Position numbers and translations under genes: made by a program | Assembly: GCF_001548395.1 (NCBI RefSeq) | Contig: NZ_AP017367.1 | Span: 1,711,001 to 1,775,000, forward strand | Reading direction: 5' to 3' | DNA: 64,000 nucleotides | Source of the DNA: Leptolyngbya sp. O-77 | GTDB taxonomy: Bacteria > Cyanobacteriota > Cyanobacteriia > Elainellales > Elainellaceae | In this document: positions 9,295 through 18,034 of the stretch, piece after piece | How positions within the stretch are numbered: the first letter of the stretch is position 1 | How the letters are laid out: each line of letters begins with the position of its first letter | The notes under the pieces: model-generated | Databases searched by the model: none | What the model was told of the DNA's origin: nothing | What the model saw: the letters and a program-made list of their open reading frames with translations, nothing else

Positions 9295-11298
9295 CTAAGC
9301 CGCAACGAGCGGGCGCGAATCGATTGCGACTTCGGCAACGCTGAAGTCACGCTTGATGTCGAGACTGTTTAGATAAGCAATCGGATCTTCGGCATCAAAC
9401 GTCATGCCATCAAATAGGGTGATTGGCCCGCGATGATACTTGATGTCCAAAATGCCCAGTTCGCGGGCGGCAGTGCTGAATACACTCACGCGACAGACGC
9501 GCTCCAGAATTTCCATCCAGTTGCGTGGAAACGGAATTTCGCCCCAGCGGGCCATTTGCGTCATCATCCACAGATGCTCAGTCCGGCTGGGCCGATTCAC
9601 ACCGTCACCAAAAAACAGGTGATGGGCATACTCGCGCATGGGCCGATCTAGATTGCAAACGAATGTATTGGGGTCGCCCAAATGGATGTAGTCGATGTTC
9701 GTGCTGATATATTCCCGACGGGCCAAGAGCGATCGCACTTCTGGTTCATGATCTGGATTGGCGCAATACCGACAGGCTTCCAAAAGTGCTTTCGCCAGCG
9801 CAATGTGCGTGTTCGGATGCGTATTCGCCCAGTCTTCGCGCACGCCTAGCACTTTGCCGGGATGCCCCTGCCAAATTTCCAGGTCGGTCGCCACAGTGAA
9901 GCCCGCGTCTTCGATAGCAGCCCGCAGATTCCAGGGTTCGCCCACGCAGTAGCCGTCGATCGTTCCGGCTTTCAAATCCGCAATCATCTGCGCGGGGGGA
10001 ATCGTCTTCAGCGACACGTCGCGATCCGGATCGATGCCACCGGATGCCAGCCAGTAGCGCAAGAGTAAGTTATGCATCGAGGACGGATGCACCATGCCCA
10101 GGGTGTGCTGCTGCTCGGTCGATTCCAGCAGCATCCGCTTAAAGTCTGCCGCAGTATACACGCCCTGTTCGTAGAACTTTTTGGCAAGGGTGACGGCGTT
10201 GCCGTTGCGGGTCATCGTGAGCGACGACACAATCGGCAATGGCGTGTCTTGATGTCCGCCGACCGTCAGCCAGACGGGCATTCCCGCAGGCATTTGAGCC
10301 GCATCCAGATAGCCGCCCGCGATGCCGTCCACAATGCCGCGCCAGCTACTTTCGCGCACCAGCGACACCTCGTCCAGCCCGTGCTTGGCAAAGAAGCCCT
10401 TTTCTTTAGCCACCACCAGCGGCGCACAGGCCGTCAGCGGCACAAAGCCCACTTCCAGGTTGACCTTTTCTAAACCATGACGGGCGATCGCCGTCGTTTT
10501 CTTCGCCCGCAGCTTCTTGATCCGTTTCTGCTGATTCAGGAAGTAAATGATTTCCGACCGCAGGCTGTAATAGCTGGGGTGATTCACCACGTCCATCCGG
10601 CGGCGCGGGCGGGGAATGTCTACCTCCAGGATGCCGCCAATTTTCGAGGCGGGGCCGTTGGTCAACATGACAATGCGATCGCTCAGCAGCACCGCTTCAT
10701 CCACGTCATGTGTCACCATCACCGCCGTCACCTGGTTTTCCTCGCAGATTTTCATCAACTGCTCTTGCAGATTGCCGCGAGTCAGCGCATCCAGTGCGCC
10801 AAAGGGTTCATCCAGCAGCAGCAGCTTGGGACGGATGGCCAAGGCACGGGCGATCGCCACCCGCTGCTTCATCCCACCCGAAAGCTGCGCTGGAGGCTTG
10901 TCGGCTGCGTGCTGCAACCCCACCAGATGGATATGCTGTTCAATAATCTCCCGCCGCTCTGCCTTGGGCAGATCCGTCAGCACCTCATCCACCGCCAGCG
11001 CAATGTTTTCACGCACCGTCAGCCAGGGCAGCAGGGAATAGTTCTGAAACACCACCATGCGATCGGGCCCGGGGCGAGACACCTTCTGCCCCTCCAGCGT
11101 CACCACACCATCGGTCGGCAAATCCAACCCCGCAATCATATTCAGCAGCGTAGACTTGCCGCAGCCAGAGTGCCCAATCAGCGAAACAAACTCACCTTTT
11201 CTGATTTCCAAATCAATGCCCTTCAGCGCGACATATTGCCCGCCACCGGAAAGCGAAAAGACCTTTTCGACCTGATCAACTGCAACGAAGAGAGCCAT
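9295..11298 (-). CDS. cmpC: Bicarbonate ABC transporter ATPase/binding-protein fusion CmpC
   Basis: A 667-residue two-part protein. Residues about 1-260 form an ABC ATPase (GHSGCGKST, LSGGMKQRVAIARAL, LLLLDEPFGALD). Residues about 280-660 form a CmpA/NrtA-like solute-binding domain without signal peptide, so it is cytoplasmic, with LRYWLASGGIDPD and VGEPWN segments. In NrtC the equivalent domain is a regulatory sensor; the same role is inferred here. Length and architecture match CmpC/NrtC. It lies between cmpB and cmpD with gaps of 144 and about 100 bp, consistent with one operon. Confidence 0.87.
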   Translation of the reverse strand: MALFVAVDQVEKVFSLSGGGQYVALKGIDLEIRKGEFVSLIGHSGCGKSTLLNMIAGLDLPTDGVVTLEGQKVSRPGPDRMVVFQNYSLLPWLTVRENIALAVDEVLTDLPKAERREIIEQHIHLVGLQHAADKPPAQLSGGMKQRVAIARALAIRPKLLLLDEPFGALDALTRGNLQEQLMKICEENQVTAVMVTHDVDEAVLLSDRIVMLTNGPASKIGGILEVDIPRPRRRMDVVNHPSYYSLRSEIIYFLNQQKRIKKLRAKKTTAIARHGLEKVNLEVGFVPLTACAPLVVAKEKGFFAKHGLDEVSLVRESSWRGIVDGIAGGYLDAAQMPAGMPVWLTVGGHQDTPLPIVSSLTMTRNGNAVTLAKKFYEQGVYTAADFKRMLLESTEQQHTLGMVHPSSMHNLLLRYWLASGGIDPDRDVSLKTIPPAQMIADLKAGTIDGYCVGEPWNLRAAIEDAGFTVATDLEIWQGHPGKVLGVREDWANTHPNTHIALAKALLEACRYCANPDHEPEVRSLLARREYISTNIDYIHLGDPNTFVCNLDRPMREYAHHLFFGDGVNRPSRTEHLWMMTQMARWGEIPFPRNWMEILERVCRVSVFSTAARELGILDIKYHRGPITLFDGMTFDAEDPIAYLNSLDIKRDFSVAEVAIDSRPLVAA

Positions 11299-11442
11299 AG
11301 GACGTTGTAAGAAATGGTGAGAAATGGGTATTAGGGTGTTGAGAGGTTAAGGCAACAGCAAGTCAGAATATCGCCAGATAAGATTGCGCCATCCTGCCCT
11401 CTCGCTGGAACCCAAACCCCGGAAGTCAGTCATCAAAAACCT

Positions 11443-12285
11443 CTAGGCACTTGGCACAATCTTGCGCTGAATGAAGGCCATCAGGCGATCGAGCGCCAGA
11501 CCAACCGCGCCAATGTAGATTACCGCCACAATGATTTCAGTCACGTAGTTCTGTTGGTACGCATCCCAGATAAAGAAGCCAATTCCTGCCACACCTGACA
11601 TCACAATTTCTGCGGCAATAATCGCCAGCCAAGCCAGACCGATGGCAATCCGCAACCCGGTGAAAATATAGGGCAGCGCCGACGGCAGCAGCACCTTAAA
11701 GAAATACTTTTGCTTAGAAATTTGCAGCACGCGAGCCACGTTTTTGTAGTCTTGAGGAATTTCGCGCACGCCGACCGCCGTGTTGATCAAAATCGGCCAG
11801 ATTGCCGTAATAAAAATCACAAATAGCGCGGCAGGCTCGTTTTGCCGGAGTGCCGCCAAAGCAATAGGAACCCAGGCCAACGGCGCCACCATTCGCAAAA
11901 ACTGAAAAAGGGGATCGAGCGACTTATCAATTACCTTGTTGCTGCCCACGATGATGCCCAGTGTGATTCCGACAATCGCCGCTGCAATATATCCCCTTGC
12001 CACGCGGCCCAGGCTGATCATCGTCTGCCGAAACAAGCCCTGATCCAAATCACTGTTGTAATAGAACGGGTGCGTAATCAGATAACGACTGCGTTCATCC
12101 GTGATCACCTGAAGCGGCCCCGGTAGGGCAATCAAGCCAGTGCTGGAAAGAATCTGCCAAACGATCAGAAATGCCAAAATACCCAGAACAGGTAAGATAA
12201 AATTTGACGCAGAGCCTTTCATCAAAGACTGCATCGCTTTTTGCCAACCCGTAGCACGAGAGCGAGAATGAATACCAACCGCCAT
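11443..12285 (-). CDS. cmpB: Bicarbonate ABC transporter permease CmpB
   Basis: A 280-residue inner-membrane permease of the BPD_transp_1 type, with about six membrane segments and the ATPase-contact loop near VARVLQISKQKYFFKVLLP. I chose the ATG at 12285 because a GGAGG ribosome-binding site (cctcc at 12291-12295) sits at proper spacing and the 76 residues upstream in the longest frame are unlike permeases. It forms the plasma-membrane channel of the BCT1 system with CmpA, CmpC and CmpD. A 432-bp gap holding a MITE-like element separates it from cmpA. Confidence 0.87.
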   Translation of the reverse strand: MAVGIHSRSRATGWQKAMQSLMKGSASNFILPVLGILAFLIVWQILSSTGLIALPGPLQVITDERSRYLITHPFYYNSDLDQGLFRQTMISLGRVARGYIAAAIVGITLGIIVGSNKVIDKSLDPLFQFLRMVAPLAWVPIALAALRQNEPAALFVIFITAIWPILINTAVGVREIPQDYKNVARVLQISKQKYFFKVLLPSALPYIFTGLRIAIGLAWLAIIAAEIVMSGVAGIGFFIWDAYQQNYVTEIIVAVIYIGAVGLALDRLMAFIQRKIVPSA

Positions 12286-12717
12286 AAAACCTCCTGATGG
12301 AAACCCTAGATTGACGAAAGGTGCCTCAGATCTATCGCTAATCCAAAGGCGCGAGAATGCTCGACTACAGCATTTTCTTGCGGGGTGAGGCACGCACAGT
12401 TCTAACGAAGCAAACGCTTCTTGACTATCCACATATCTCACTAGTGCTATGTCACAGCTAGAACTTAGGTTGGTAGTAAGCGCTTTAGCGCTGAAGCGCT
12501 CACTACGAGCCAAGGCATCACCCTAAAACTAAACCATGACACTGCACTAGCCTCAAAAACGCTGTAGAATGCTTAAGCGAATACTGGTACGAAAGTACTG
12601 GTATGAAAATAGATAGAACAAGACGAAACAAGGACAATCGAAAATTAGGGGTCAGGGTTTTGCTTTTCGTTTTTCACTCTTCCATTTTTCTAGCTCGTCC
12701 ACCCCAACCCCTAACTT
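12286..12717. other. cmpA-cmpB spacer
   Basis: No gene. It contains the foldback element at 12441-12550, an outward-flanking dispersed repeat half (about 12547-12568) and imperfect duplications of TACTGGTA near 12583-12606. The spacer is unusually long for a transporter operon. Confidence 0.5.
12441..12550. mobile_element. MITE-like foldback element, about 110 bp
   Basis: Imperfect terminal inverted repeats CTAGTGCTATGTCA and, at the other end, the complement of CTAGTGCAGTGTCA (12 of 14 match) enclose a central palindrome AGCGCTTTAGCGCTGAAGCGCT and the word CACTACGAGCC. The same core word occurs in another element at 51422-51540. No coding capacity, so it would be non-autonomous. Confidence 0.6.
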
Positions 12718-14079
12718 CTAAGCAGCCTTGATCTTGAGGCTCTTGAGGTAGGCTTCGGGATTCTCCGGATCGAATTTCACGCCGTCAAAGAAGGTTTCGA
12801 CTCCTCGGCTGGTGCTACTGGGCACGTCTGCGGTGAATCCAGCTTCCTGGGCAGCCTCGCGCCACAGGTCTTCGCGGTTCACCTCGTCGATCATGCGCTT
12901 GGCCACATCCAGATCTGTCAGCGCGTTTTTGTGGAAGCCCCAGCGCAGCGATTCTGTCAGGAACCACAGGTCGTGGCTCTTGTAGGGGTAAGAAATGCTG
13001 TTGCCGTTGGGGTCTTTCCAGTAGAGTGGGCCAACGTTGATGTCGTCGAAGTCTGGCTTGCCATCGCCCATCTTGTACGCGCCTTTGTAGGGCGGCGTGA
13101 GAATTTCGCTCGTGGTGTTAAAGAACTCGCGGCCCGCACAGATGGTTACCAGTTCCTCGCGATTGGCAGGGTCATCACACCACTGCTGCGCCTCCATCAC
13201 CGCCTTGAGAATCGCCTTGGTGGCCTTCGGGTGTTTTTCAACCCAATCCGCCCGTATAGCCAGATACTCCTCTGGGTGGTACTTCCATATTTCATGGGTC
13301 AGCGTTGCCATAAAGCCAATCCCATCGCTGACAATGCGATAGGGCCAGGGGTCGCCCGTGCTGAAGGCATCCATTGTGCCGTTCCGCATTCCCTGTACGG
13401 TTTCTGCCGGAGGCACAGCCAGTAGCTCAATATCCTTATCTGGGTCTACACCGCTAGCCGCAAACCAGTAGCGAATCCAGAAATCCTGGTTCACATTGGG
13501 GAAGGTGTGGGCTGCTTTGAACTTGCGCCCGTTTTTGGACTGGAAGCTTTTGACGTAATCCAGGTCATTGATTTTGAGGCCCATGCCCTTGCCCTGATGC
13601 AGACCCGCAACGGCGATGCCATTCCCTTGTGTATTGAGTTGGCACAGCACTGCCATCGGCACTTTCTGATTGTTCAGCGTGATTATGCCTTCATGAATTA
13701 GGTGGGGCATGGGCATTTGCCACTGGCCCCCCGTCAATGCCGCCTGCTTCAGAACCGATGGTGACGTTATCCGCGCACCGGCCCAGTTGGCCTGCTTGGC
13801 GACGGTCACCTCGGTCATTCCATACTTATCGAAAAAGCCCTTTTGCTTCGCAATAATTAGCGGTGCAGATTCCACAATCGGAATGTAGCCGAGGACGGCT
13901 TTGGTGGTTTCGGGCGCATCGTTGGCTGCGACGGGGCTAGGCGCTGGCGATGCGCCAGACCCCGCAGTCGGGTTAGAAGATGACGATGTTGTGCAGCCTT
14001 TGAGTAATACTGCACCAGCGGCTGATGCGCCAGCGGTGAACAGAAACTTCCGACGAGACAAGCCAGAGAAATGAGACAT
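12718..14079 (-). CDS. cmpA: Bicarbonate-binding lipoprotein CmpA
   Basis: A 453-residue periplasmic binding lipoprotein. It has an Arg-Arg signal (residues 9-10) and a lipobox LLKGC with Cys29. Homology to NrtA/CmpA covers the rest. Discriminating segments follow CmpA. FPNVNQDFW has Gln where NrtA has His, and HPEEYLAIRADW has Glu where NrtA has Lys; that Glu is the Ca2+/bicarbonate-associated position described for CmpA. STGDPWPYRIV is also CmpA-like. The ATG at 14079 is fixed by a strong GGAGGA site (complement at 14084-14089). It is the first gene of cmpABCD, which in other cyanobacteria is induced by low CO2 through CmpR; no cmpR lies in the window. Confidence 0.88.
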   Translation of the reverse strand: MSHFSGLSRRKFLFTAGASAAGAVLLKGCTTSSSSNPTAGSGASPAPSPVAANDAPETTKAVLGYIPIVESAPLIIAKQKGFFDKYGMTEVTVAKQANWAGARITSPSVLKQAALTGGQWQMPMPHLIHEGIITLNNQKVPMAVLCQLNTQGNGIAVAGLHQGKGMGLKINDLDYVKSFQSKNGRKFKAAHTFPNVNQDFWIRYWFAASGVDPDKDIELLAVPPAETVQGMRNGTMDAFSTGDPWPYRIVSDGIGFMATLTHEIWKYHPEEYLAIRADWVEKHPKATKAILKAVMEAQQWCDDPANREELVTICAGREFFNTTSEILTPPYKGAYKMGDGKPDFDDINVGPLYWKDPNGNSISYPYKSHDLWFLTESLRWGFHKNALTDLDVAKRMIDEVNREDLWREAAQEAGFTADVPSSTSRGVETFFDGVKFDPENPEAYLKSLKIKAA

Positions 14080-14570
14080 AGATCCTCCTAAGACGATTGT
14101 GAAAATCGTCACTTTGCGAATGTTGAGATGAACTTTGGGTTGAACGTTTAGCCGAATGGAGATAGCTCAATCTCAGGTACTCTGCGTTCAGAGTAAAGAG
14201 ACCGGGCAATCGCCTGGGTAATGGATCGAGCGATGGCGAAAGTGTGGACTGTTCCTCAGCTCAGCCCTCCTGAGAACCAGGACTTGCCTTGCTTGCAGAA
14301 AACAAGCATTAAGCTAAATCGACAAAGCTGCGGAATACTAATTGAAGTCAGGTAAGACAAGCAAGAATCGATAGAGCCATCGGTGTAGACACGCACTTCT
14401 GGTCGAAGCCAGTAGCGCCTGTGCAACTTTCGATGTTGAATTGAGTGTACTCTGTTTTTGCGACAATCATATATATAAACTTATGATTCTGGATATAACG
14501 ATAGTCTTATAGCTATGATTAACCCAACTCCCTGCCTTTCCCCGAAAGCCCTCTAAAGTGAGCGAATTCC
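14080..14570. promoter_or_regulatory. Divergent cmpA / truB control region
   Basis: A 490-bp divergent spacer. Two structures stand out. One is a perfect 7-bp hairpin GACGATT-N5-AATCGTC (14092-14110) directly before the cmpA ribosome-binding site. The other is an inverted repeat AATCATA-N10-TATGATT (14465-14488) with a third TATGATT at 14514-14520 in an AT-rich stretch near truB. A LysR-type (CmpR) site would be expected here, but I could not find an exact TTA-N7/8-TAA. Confidence 0.4.
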
Positions 14571-15473
14571 TTGATGGACGGTTTTTTGAACCTGCATAAG
14601 CCCGCCGGACTAACTTCCCATGACTGCGTGGCGCGGGTGCGGCGATCGCTCAAACTAAAGCGCGTGGGGCATGGCGGCACGCTCGACCCGGCGGCCACGG
14701 GCGTATTGCCGATCGCCCTCGGTCGGGCGACGCGGCTGCTGCAATTTTTGCGGCAGGACAAGGCATATCGGGCGATCGCCCGCTTTGGGCTGACCACCAC
14801 TACTGACGATCTAGAAGGCGAAATTCTCGCTCAAACCCCCGCCGCCCACCTCACCCGCGATCAGATCGAAGCACTGTTGCCCAAGTTTCTCGGCACAATT
14901 CAGCAAGTGCCGCCCGCCTACAGCGCCATCCAGATCGGCGGACAGCGGCTCTATGACCTGGCACGAGCAGGCGTTGCCGTAGACGTGCCTGTGCGAACCG
15001 TCGAGGTTTACCAGATCGACCTGCTCGACTGGCGACCGGGCGACTTTCCTGAAGCCGAACTGGCGATCGCCTGCGGAGCCGGAACCTACATCCGCTCGAT
15101 CGCCCGCGACCTGGGCAATCTGCTGGGTACAGGCGGCACGCTGGCTAACCTGATTCGCACCCAGAGCCACGGATTTGACCTGGCAGACAGCCTGACGCTA
15201 GAAGATCTGGCGGCACAGGCCGAAGCGGGGATTTTTGAACCCATTCCGGCGGCGATCGCCCTCGCGCACCTGCCTGCCCTCACGCTGGCTCCACCTGACG
15301 CACTTCGCTGGACGCAGGGCCAGCCCATCGCCACAGACCCCGTGACCGACCTCGACGCACCGCTGCGAGTTCACGATAGCTGCAACAAGTTTCTGGGCAT
15401 TGGCAAATTTCGCGCCACCCAGCAAGGCATTTGCCTGGTGCCGTGGGTGGTGCTAGCAGGACAGATGGACTAG
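14571..15473 (+). CDS. truB: tRNA pseudouridine(55) synthase TruB
   Basis: A 300-residue enzyme that isomerises U55 to pseudouridine in the T-loop of elongator tRNAs. The N-terminal half is canonical: GFLNLHKPAGLTSHD, then the catalytic motif HGGTLDPAATGVLP with the nucleophilic Asp at residue 39, followed by the YRAIARFGLTTTTDD strand and GTYIRSIARDLG. The C-terminal about 80 residues correspond to a PUA-like tail. Start at ATG 14571; the next codon is also ATG. It is divergent from cmpA and convergent with the SDR gene. Confidence 0.95.
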   Translation: MMDGFLNLHKPAGLTSHDCVARVRRSLKLKRVGHGGTLDPAATGVLPIALGRATRLLQFLRQDKAYRAIARFGLTTTTDDLEGEILAQTPAAHLTRDQIEALLPKFLGTIQQVPPAYSAIQIGGQRLYDLARAGVAVDVPVRTVEVYQIDLLDWRPGDFPEAELAIACGAGTYIRSIARDLGNLLGTGGTLANLIRTQSHGFDLADSLTLEDLAAQAEAGIFEPIPAAIALAHLPALTLAPPDALRWTQGQPIATDPVTDLDAPLRVHDSCNKFLGIGKFRATQQGICLVPWVVLAGQMD

Positions 15474-15478
15474 CGCCG

Positions 15479-16183
15479 CTACACGTTGCCGTAGACCGGG
15501 ATCACTGCCCCCCGCAAATCTTGCGCTGCTTCCGAAGCCAAAAAGCAGATCACCTGCCCCAGCGATTCTGGCTTCACCCACTGGGCGGCGTTTTCTGACC
15601 CCATCGCGGCTCGGTTTCCCGGCGTGTCGATGATGCTGGGTAGCACGATATTTGCCGTGATGCCCGTGCCTCGCGTCTCGTCGGCGATCGCCCGCGTCAG
15701 CGCCAGCACGCCCGCTTTGGAGGCGCAATAGGCCGCAAGCTGTGCGCCTGGCTCCACTGCACCCCGCGACCCCACCGTGACAATCCGCCCGTAATCTTGC
15801 TCCAGCATTCGTCGCAGACTGTGCTTACACACCAAAAACGTCGTGCCCAGGTTCAGGTCAAAATCGGCTTTCCACTGATCATAGGCATACGTATGAGTCG
15901 GGCCCATTGAAAATCCGCCGACGAGATGGATCGCCGCATCCACCCGCTGCATTCCGTCTAGCAACTGCTGCACCGACTGCTCATCGCCCAGATTCGCCGA
16001 CACAAACCGAATCCGCGCCAAATCTGCCGGAGACAACAGCCCCTTCATCCGCTCCACTTCGCGGGCGCTCACATAGGGAATCGTGATCGACGCTGCACCC
16101 TGAGCCAGCAAAACGGGCGTTACGCCCTGTCCCAGCCCGCCTGTGCCACCCGTTAACAGCACTTCCTTACCCGTCAAATTCAT
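15479..16183 (-). CDS. SDR family NAD(P)-dependent oxidoreductase
   Basis: A 234-residue classical short-chain dehydrogenase. It has the cofactor motif TGGTGGLG (11-18), a mid-protein NxxG-like region, an active-site Ser region (TVGSRGA) and the catalytic Tyr/Lys pair in YCASK. The C-terminus (ITANIVLPSIIDTPGNR) is also typical. The ATG at 16183 begins immediately before the Rossmann strand; the longer frame adds an unconvincing 26-residue extension. The stop is 5 bp from truB's stop (convergent). Substrate is unknown; members include 3-oxoacyl-ACP reductases. Confidence 0.88.
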   Translation of the reverse strand: MNLTGKEVLLTGGTGGLGQGVTPVLLAQGAASITIPYVSAREVERMKGLLSPADLARIRFVSANLGDEQSVQQLLDGMQRVDAAIHLVGGFSMGPTHTYAYDQWKADFDLNLGTTFLVCKHSLRRMLEQDYGRIVTVGSRGAVEPGAQLAAYCASKAGVLALTRAIADETRGTGITANIVLPSIIDTPGNRAAMGSENAAQWVKPESLGQVICFLASEAAQDLRGAVIPVYGNV

Positions 16184-16274
16184 AGACGCTTCTCGCTTAA
16201 TGTTTATTAATGTTTCTTCTTTGATAATTTCCGAAACCTGCTGAAAAGCGTAGCGCCTCAAGATGACAGCAGGA

Positions 16275-16817
16275 TTAAAATCGGAGATAGTGCATTAGCT
16301 CGGCAACCAGGCCCGGCGGCAAAGCAAGTCGCTGCTGAAAATCTGCCAGGTTTCGATAGGGGCCGTAGCGCTGGCGGTGGTGCAAAATTGCCCGTGCCAG
16401 AAACAGGTCTATGGCAGGAACGCGGATCAGAGCCTCTAGCGATGCAGTGTTGGGGTTGGTGGGCTGGAGGGCGCAAAGACTTTCGGGGTCATAGTAGCAA
16501 AATTGCAGCACGGGTTCTAGCGGGCGGAGGCGCTGCACAGGCAGGCTGAGGGCGGCGGCGATGTCTTCTAGGCAGTGAAGCTGAACGCCAGACTGGGTGA
16601 GGGCTGAGAGCGATCGCGCTTGGTGAATCGATAGCCCTGGTAGCCGCAGCCAGTCATCTACACTCGCCTGGTTCACGTCAATCGCTACGCCGAGCCGCGC
16701 CGCAAGCTGCAATTCCTCTACGGACTGAAAGCGGTAGTAGGGGTCTTTGGCCAGGCGCGATCGCAGCGCTTCCTGAGCGCTATTCCTCAAGCCCATCGAC
16801 CACCAGTTTCCGCTCAT
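16275..16817 (-). CDS. Helix-hairpin-helix (ComEA-like) protein
   Basis: A roughly 180-residue protein with two helix-hairpin-helix-type segments. One lies near VDVNQASVDDWLRLPGLSIHQARSL-like residues (about 45-75) and one near NTASLEALIRVPAIDLFLARAILHHR (about 125-150). The latter is the DNA- or partner-binding HhH pattern seen in ComEA-type proteins (N-A-S ... L..L.G/P.I....A..I). There is no signal peptide, unlike competence ComEA, so a cytoplasmic role is likely. The ATG at 16817 avoids overlap with the upstream TM2 gene. Function unknown. Confidence 0.65.
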   Translation of the reverse strand: MSGNWWSMGLRNSAQEALRSRLAKDPYYRFQSVEELQLAARLGVAIDVNQASVDDWLRLPGLSIHQARSLSALTQSGVQLHCLEDIAAALSLPVQRLRPLEPVLQFCYYDPESLCALQPTNPNTASLEALIRVPAIDLFLARAILHHRQRYGPYRNLADFQQRLALPPGLVAELMHYLRF

Positions 16818-16848
16818 TCGCTGCCTGCTGTCGGGTATTAGTCGGGTA

Positions 16849-17238
16849 CTAGTCAATTTGATCGAGCAGCCGCCGCCGCTTTTGCTCAAATTCGTATTCA
16901 GAAATTAAGCCGTCCTGCCGCAGCCTGTCGAGCTGGCGCAGCGCATCGGCGATCGCCCCCACTTGGGCCGGGTCAATCCGGGGCGCAGCGGGCTGGGGTG
17001 GCAGCGGAGTGCCCCCGTTAAACGCGGCATCAAACGCAGTTTGCCCCTGCACCAGAAACCAGATTCCTTCAAATAGGCTGGCAATTCTGGGAATGCCGCT
17101 CCAAAAGAACAAAAGATAGGCAATGCCCCAGCCGCGCTGCCCCAGATAAAACTTGTGTAGTCCTGGAACGACGATACCAGCAAGGGCAAGCAGGATGGCA
17201 GTGCGGCGATTTCGGGGCGGATAGGTTTGGCTGAGCAT
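16849..17238 (-). CDS. TM2 domain / SHOCT domain membrane protein
   Basis: A 129-residue protein with an N-terminal TM2 module: two membrane helices around a short turn (AILLALAGIVVPGLHKFYLGQRGWGIAYLLFF). A proline linker follows, then a C-terminal SHOCT-like amphipathic motif (LRQLDRLRQDGLISEYEFEQ). The ATG at 17238 is chosen because the preceding 42 residues of the longer frame lack similarity. It sits upstream of the HhH gene in the same direction, so they are probably co-transcribed. Role unknown. Confidence 0.8.
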   Translation of the reverse strand: MLSQTYPPRNRRTAILLALAGIVVPGLHKFYLGQRGWGIAYLLFFWSGIPRIASLFEGIWFLVQGQTAFDAAFNGGTPLPPQPAAPRIDPAQVGAIADALRQLDRLRQDGLISEYEFEQKRRRLLDQID

Positions 17239-18034
17239 TGCTGGGATTTGGGCGATCGCAGAGAACTCGCAGACTCCTAAAACCTCTCCATCATATCGAT
17301 TCTGGCAGGCAGCGGACACAATTTCTGCCCACCTGCCTTCATCAAGTCTTTGCGGAATGCTCAAAAAGACTCTATACGATAGCGATGCTTTGGCCTATGC
17401 CTCGCCCCTGGAAATCGCCATAATATTGAGTAGCCATTGAGTAGCCCCCAACCCAATAGACTTAAACGGTCAGATTTTTTTGAGTCCCGTGCAAATTTCT
17501 GATCGTGTATCTCGTCTACATTTCTGTCCTCAGCAATTCCAGGACTTCTCTGAGGCCCTGACCATGCCCTAATCATGCCCTGACTATGCTCTGATGGAGG
17601 TCTGTCTTCGGTTCCCGCTCGTCTTGGTCAAATTATGGCGGCAAGATATAAAGGCAAGATCAGTATCCGGGGTAACGTAGTCCCCGTAAAAATACTGATG
17701 CCCTAGAGATTCGGCAGGACAAAATTGCGTCACAAACGGGTGTCTGCCGCCTCTTGGCTGTCTGAGTGGGGATTTGTTCTCCCAAGAAATACGGGTGGGA
17801 GGCTGCTATCCTTTACTAAGAGGTAACTCTGCGGCGTATCTAAACCAAGAGCGAACTCTAGGTTGATGGGCAACTCCGGTAGCCCAATCTCTGTCACTGG
17901 TGGTTGATTCAGGTGCATCTGAGCCTCATTAGGGTCAAACGAATTAGGGTCAAACGATAGGGAATAGGCACACAGTTACGCTGTGCTGCTGAGGTATATG
18001 TGATATCCGAACTTTGCTGAAGAGACGCACTTGA
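17239..18034. other. Intergenic region, 0.8 kb
   Basis: No supported gene. A 62-codon minus-strand frame at 17730-17918 reads smoothly but has no recognisable domain or clear ribosome-binding site. Near 17556-17592 the word CATGCCCT(A/G)A recurs three times, and CGGGG...CCCCG at about 17670-17690 could form a hairpin. Confidence 0.4.

Noticed and set aside
10477..11310. 277-codon plus-strand frame opposite cmpC
   Set aside because: Antisense to conserved cmpC; the translation is His/Gln-rich with no domain.
8350..14079. Nitrate transporter nrtABCD
   Set aside because: The order fits, but binding-protein residues match CmpA, and no nitrate or nitrite reductase genes are near.
17730..17918. 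62-codon minus-strand frame in a 0.8-kb spacer
   Set aside because: Smooth composition but no ribosome-binding site, family or conserved context visible; left as unproven.
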